Assembly: GCA_021372535.1 (NCBI GenBank)
Contig: JAJFUH010000182.1
Location: 1-8,031, forward strand
Length of the DNA: 8,031 bases
Direction: 5' to 3'
DNA from: a bacterium
GTDB taxonomy: Bacteria; Latescibacterota; Latescibacteria; Latescibacterales; Latescibacteraceae
Of this stretch, positions 6,035-8,031 are shown piece after piece (the stretch's first letter is position 1; each line of letters begins with the position of its first letter). The translations under genes and the position numbers were made by a program. The notes below the pieces were generated by a model, which did no database searches, had not been told where the DNA came from, and saw only the letters and a list, made by a program, of their open reading frames with translations.

Positions 6035-7501
6035 ATGTTCCACGCTCATGAAGACTCCACACGGCGTTCATTTCTGAAAACCGCTACTGCGGCGGCGCTG
6101 GGAATCTCATCGGGCATTATCGCCCGGAATGCCACTGCACAGCAGGCTGCCAGTGCTTCCAAACGACCGTTTGTAACCGGGGTCAAAGGTAAAAAACTCG
6201 TGGGCTGTTATGCGAGCACCAAAGAGGTTCTCGAAGAACCGAAATATATGGACGCCCTCCAGGAACGTCTCGGTGTCAACGCCATCATCTGCTATACGGG
6301 TATCAAAATGCCCGACTGGCTCAAGGCGATGAATCCGCTCAGGGATAAGGGCTGGATGGGCACAACCCCGGCCAAGGACGACGACGACTCGGAGCTCGTA
6401 AAAACAATCGATGAGGTGCACCGCCGCGGGATGGATTTCTGGCTCTATTACACCGGCCACCATTACGGCCAGCAGTACCGTCCTGTCTGCGCGGAAACAT
6501 TCGAGGGTGTTCCCTTCTCGGAGCTTCCGCCGACACCCTATTCGCTCTGCCGGCAGCTCATCACCGTATGCTTCAACAAGCCCGAGGTGGCGGACTGGGA
6601 CCTGACAGCCTACACCTACGGCGCCCGGACCTACGATGTCGATGCGGTCTATGTCACCCACTACCGGTATGCGAATCCGTCGTTCTTCAACAACCTCTTC
6701 GGCTGCGCATGTCCCGACTGCAGAAAGCTCGCATACGACATGGGATATGATTTCGAATCCATGGAGAAAGCCAGCCGTAATCTCCGCAGGAATCTGAAAT
6801 CAATGGACAGCGCAAAAATCCGTCAGGCGGCGAAGACGGGCTTCACATTCACCGATTTTCTCCAGCTCCTCGGCGAGGACAGCGCGGTCGTGGACTGGAT
6901 GAACTTCCGCGCCGGTGCAGTCGGCATGAGAATGAGAGGAATCCGCAATTCGATCCACCAGGCGACGGGCGACCGGGCACAGTTCATATCCGACACCCAC
7001 AACCCGACTCTGTCGCTCTATGTCGGCCATAACTATGCGGACCTCGTGCATGGCGCATCCGATGGTCTCATGCCTCTCGCATGGCTCGATTACCAGCACA
7101 TCAGCGCTGTGGCGTCATGGGCGAATCTCCTTGTCTCATGGATTCCAGGGCTGGACGAAGAAACCGCGATCACCGCAGTGCTGAAGTTCTTCGGATGGGA
7201 CGAGCTGCCCATTCAGCGGAAAAGCATCGCCGATTTCCATATCGGGATCGACCCATCGGTGCATTCCGATGAGGAATTCTACAGGTACTTCAACAAGGAG
7301 GGAACGCTCGCCCTTTGGACACACGAGATGGAGCGGACCGCCATGTTGAATACGACCGGCATTCCCTCGTTCCCCATCATCAAGGGGCACCAGTGGACCG
7401 AGAAAATATCCCGCGAGCTCATGGACAGGTGCATGAGCATGGGGCATACGGGGTATGTTCTCCAGCGGACTGAGCTGTTTATCGACAAGAGCAAGCTGTA
7501 A
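6035..7501 (+). CDS. Tat-exported putative TIM-barrel glycoside-hydrolase-like protein
   Basis: The product is 488 residues from ATG 6035. The N-terminus is a textbook twin-arginine signal: 'STRRSFLKT' (8-16), a hydrophobic stretch (17-30) and an 'ATA' cleavage site ending at A35. It should therefore fold in the cytoplasm and be exported to the periplasm. The mature part has alternating strand-helix units typical of a beta/alpha barrel: 'KLVGCYAS' (54-61), 'GVNAIICYTG' (80-89), 'RRGMDFWLYYTGHHYG' (130-145), 'YDVDAVYVTHYRY' (200-212), then 'FGCACPDCRKLAYDMGYD' (222-239), 'AQFISDTH' and 'DGLMPLAWLDY'. The cysteine-rich 'CACPDC' after a barrel strand recalls 'CFCEHC'-like segments in putative barrel glycosidases from environmental bacteria. 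I cannot assign a family number or a catalytic acid pair. Location opposite a secreted lyase fits a role in carbohydrate breakdown, which is inference. Stop is TAA at 7499-7501. Confidence 0.85.
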   Translation: MFHAHEDSTRRSFLKTATAAALGISSGIIARNATAQQAASASKRPFVTGVKGKKLVGCYASTKEVLEEPKYMDALQERLGVNAIICYTGIKMPDWLKAMNPLRDKGWMGTTPAKDDDDSELVKTIDEVHRRGMDFWLYYTGHHYGQQYRPVCAETFEGVPFSELPPTPYSLCRQLITVCFNKPEVADWDLTAYTYGARTYDVDAVYVTHYRYANPSFFNNLFGCACPDCRKLAYDMGYDFESMEKASRNLRRNLKSMDSAKIRQAAKTGFTFTDFLQLLGEDSAVVDWMNFRAGAVGMRMRGIRNSIHQATGDRAQFISDTHNPTLSLYVGHNYADLVHGASDGLMPLAWLDYQHISAVASWANLLVSWIPGLDEETAITAVLKFFGWDELPIQRKSIADFHIGIDPSVHSDEEFYRYFNKEGTLALWTHEMERTAMLNTTGIPSFPIIKGHQWTEKISRELMDRCMSMGHTGYVLQRTELFIDKSKL

Positions 7502-7527
7502 ATTGAAAAAAGGAGGGGGCTGTCGAT

Positions 7528-7545
7528 TGCTGCAACGTTGCAGCA
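7528..7545. repeat. 18-bp perfect palindrome
   Basis: TGCTGCAACGTTGCAGCA reads the same on both strands with no central spacer. It lies 27 bases after the stop of the Tat-signal gene. No T-tract follows, so it is more likely a protein-binding site or RNA-processing structure than an intrinsic terminator; its role is not known. Confidence 0.8.
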
Positions 7546-7636
7546 GATATTTATACCGTAATCCGGCTGAAAAGACGCACGGAATTGAAAGCGTGGTGAA
7601 AAAATCTACATGTCTGAATTTTGGTTGTCATGGATC

Positions 7637-7649
7637 GGCACTAAGTGCC
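7637..7649. repeat. Small hairpin GGCAC-TAA-GTGCC
   Basis: Five-bp arms GGCAC (7637-7641) and GTGCC (7645-7649) enclose a 3-base loop, directly before the hairpin at 7652-7673. It is short, so it could be chance, but the tandem arrangement suggests a structured transcript end. Confidence 0.5.
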
Positions 7650-7651
7650 TA

Positions 7652-7673
7652 TCCCCGATTAATGATTCGGGGA
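7652..7673 (+). terminator. GC-rich hairpin, possible transcript end of the Tat-signal gene
   Basis: TCCCCGA (7652-7658) pairs with TCGGGGA (7667-7673) around an 8-base loop. It lies about 150 bases past the Tat-signal stop codon. Only three T residues follow (7678-7680) after a CATG, so intrinsic termination would be weak. It may instead stabilise the 3' end of the message. Confidence 0.35.
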
Positions 7674-7713
7674 CATGTTTACATACTGTTGCCCCCCCCA
7701 TAATCCATTCTTA

Positions 7714-7786
7714 ATTGTAATGAATTGATTATGAACAGCATAACACCTTTCGGAATTTCCGATTTTTCAACCCCATTGAAAAGCCC
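7714..7786. repeat. 73-bp direct repeat, copy 1
   Basis: This segment begins ATTGTAATGAATTG and ends TTGAAAAGCCC, and is identical over 73 bases to 7937-8009. It contains two palindromes: TCGGAA-T-TTCCGA (7750-7762), and TTTTCAA (7764-7770) pairing with TTGAAAA (7776-7782) around CCCCA. The last bases also form the left arm of a further hairpin (7778-7803). Confidence 0.92.
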
Positions 7787-7808
7787 GTGGAAACAGGCTT
7801 TTCACGGG
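7778..7808. repeat. Two mutually exclusive inverted repeats
   Basis: GAAAAGCC (7778-7785) pairs with GGCTTTTC (7796-7803), and CCCGTG (7784-7789) pairs with CACGGG (7803-7808). The arms overlap, so a transcript could form one or the other but not both. The first also competes with the TTTTCAA/TTGAAAA hairpin inside the 73-bp repeat. Confidence 0.65.
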
Positions 7809-7854
7809 GTGCCCTTTCCTTGGTTACTTCCTTTGGGCACGCAAAGGAAGTAAC
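7809..7854. repeat. 12-bp hairpin overlapping a 6-bp alternative
   Basis: GTTACTTCCTTT (7823-7834) is the perfect reverse complement of AAAGGAAGTAAC (7843-7854), with the 8-base loop GGGCACGC. Part of that loop, GGGCAC (7835-7840), can instead pair with GTGCCC (7809-7814). From memory, similar 'GGTTACTTCCTTTGGGC...GCAAAGGAAGTAACC' words recur between genes in many bacteria; I could not check this. Confidence 0.8.
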
Positions 7855-7936
7855 ATCTAAAAAAGTGTTCTTAAAAATGTGGGGTTTCAGATAACAAATT
7901 CACTTGGCTCCCCCAAAAATCCACAATGACAATTTC

Positions 7937-8009
7937 ATTGTAATGAATTGATTATGAACAGCATAACACCTTTCGGAATTTCCGATTTTTCAACCCCATT
8001 GAAAAGCCC
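7937..8009. repeat. 73-bp direct repeat, copy 2
   Basis: This is an exact copy of 7714-7786, 223 bases further on. Its left border differs: here the start overlaps another hairpin, ACAATGA (7923-7929) with TCATTGT (7935-7941). After the shared end, copy 1 continues GTGGAAACAGG and copy 2 continues CGCGGTCACAAG, then the window ends. Confidence 0.92.
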
Positions 8010-8031
8010 CGCGGTCACAAGCGTTTTTCGG

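Larger units (their letters stand above)
7502..8031. other. Gene-poor, palindrome-rich region
   Basis: I find no convincing gene in these 530 bases. A frame from TTG at 7527, after an AGGAGG-like stretch at 7511-7516, gives 58 codons with no recognisable protein and crosses three palindromes, so I do not call it. The region holds an 18-bp palindrome, two small hairpins, an eight-C run (7692-7699), an exact 73-bp direct repeat, and two overlapping pairs of inverted repeats between the copies. The right edge cuts the unit that follows repeat copy 2. Confidence 0.65.

Noticed and set aside
6107-6661. A 184-codon minus-strand open frame
   Set aside because: It is antisense to the Tat-signal gene, which has a clear signal peptide and ribosome binding site; the reverse frame shows no domain.
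7455-7703. An 82-codon plus-strand frame at the end of the Tat-signal gene
   Set aside because: It overlaps the end of the Tat-signal gene in another frame and then runs through an 18-bp palindrome, two hairpins and a poly-C run; no domain or conserved pattern is visible.

Overview
The window looks like a chromosomal segment of an uncultivated-type bacterium of the Fibrobacteres-Chlorobi-Bacteroidetes (FCB) side of the tree, perhaps a Latescibacterota-like or similar candidate phylum. This is an inference from three traits: a secreted heparinase II/III-like lyase ending in a 'PNPFN ... G.H...W.G.D..G ... SGIY.YR' tail, a Tat-exported barrel protein of the kind common in polysaccharide-degrading lineages, and long AT-rich repeat-bearing gaps between GC-richer genes. 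No rRNA, tRNA, transposase or CRISPR array was seen.

Layout. Positions 1-1885 (minus strand) hold the first 628 codons of a gene that runs off the left edge. It reads as an uninterrupted in-frame fusion of a metal-dependent amidohydrolase (residues about 20-328) to a class III PLP aminotransferase of the glutamate-1-semialdehyde aminomutase type (from about residue 338). Positions 1886-2235 are a non-coding gap built from short repeats, including an exact 36-bp direct repeat and scattered ACAGGAT words. Positions 2236-5262 (minus) encode a 1008-residue secreted heparinase II/III-family protein starting at TTG, with a plausible promoter just upstream. Positions 5489-5683 (minus) encode a 64-residue very acidic helical protein of unknown function, with a strong ribosome binding site and its own intrinsic terminator at 5420-5450. 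Positions 5684-6034 are an AT-rich divergent promoter region. Positions 6035-7501 (plus) encode a 488-residue Tat-signal protein, probably a TIM-barrel glycoside-hydrolase-like enzyme. Positions 7502-8031 contain no convincing gene but are full of palindromes and an exact 73-bp direct repeat with a 223-bp period.

How the parts may fit. The lyase and the Tat protein are both exported and would act on carbohydrate outside the cytoplasm, so the segment may belong to a polysaccharide-use region. The fusion protein has no signal peptide and should be cytoplasmic. Joining an amidohydrolase to an aminotransferase suggests two steps on one small-molecule substrate, possibly a sugar acid or amino sugar, but the substrate cannot be read from the sequence. 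The genes do not form one tight operon: the small acidic gene is separated from the lyase by a terminator, and the lyase from the fusion gene by 350 bases of repeats.
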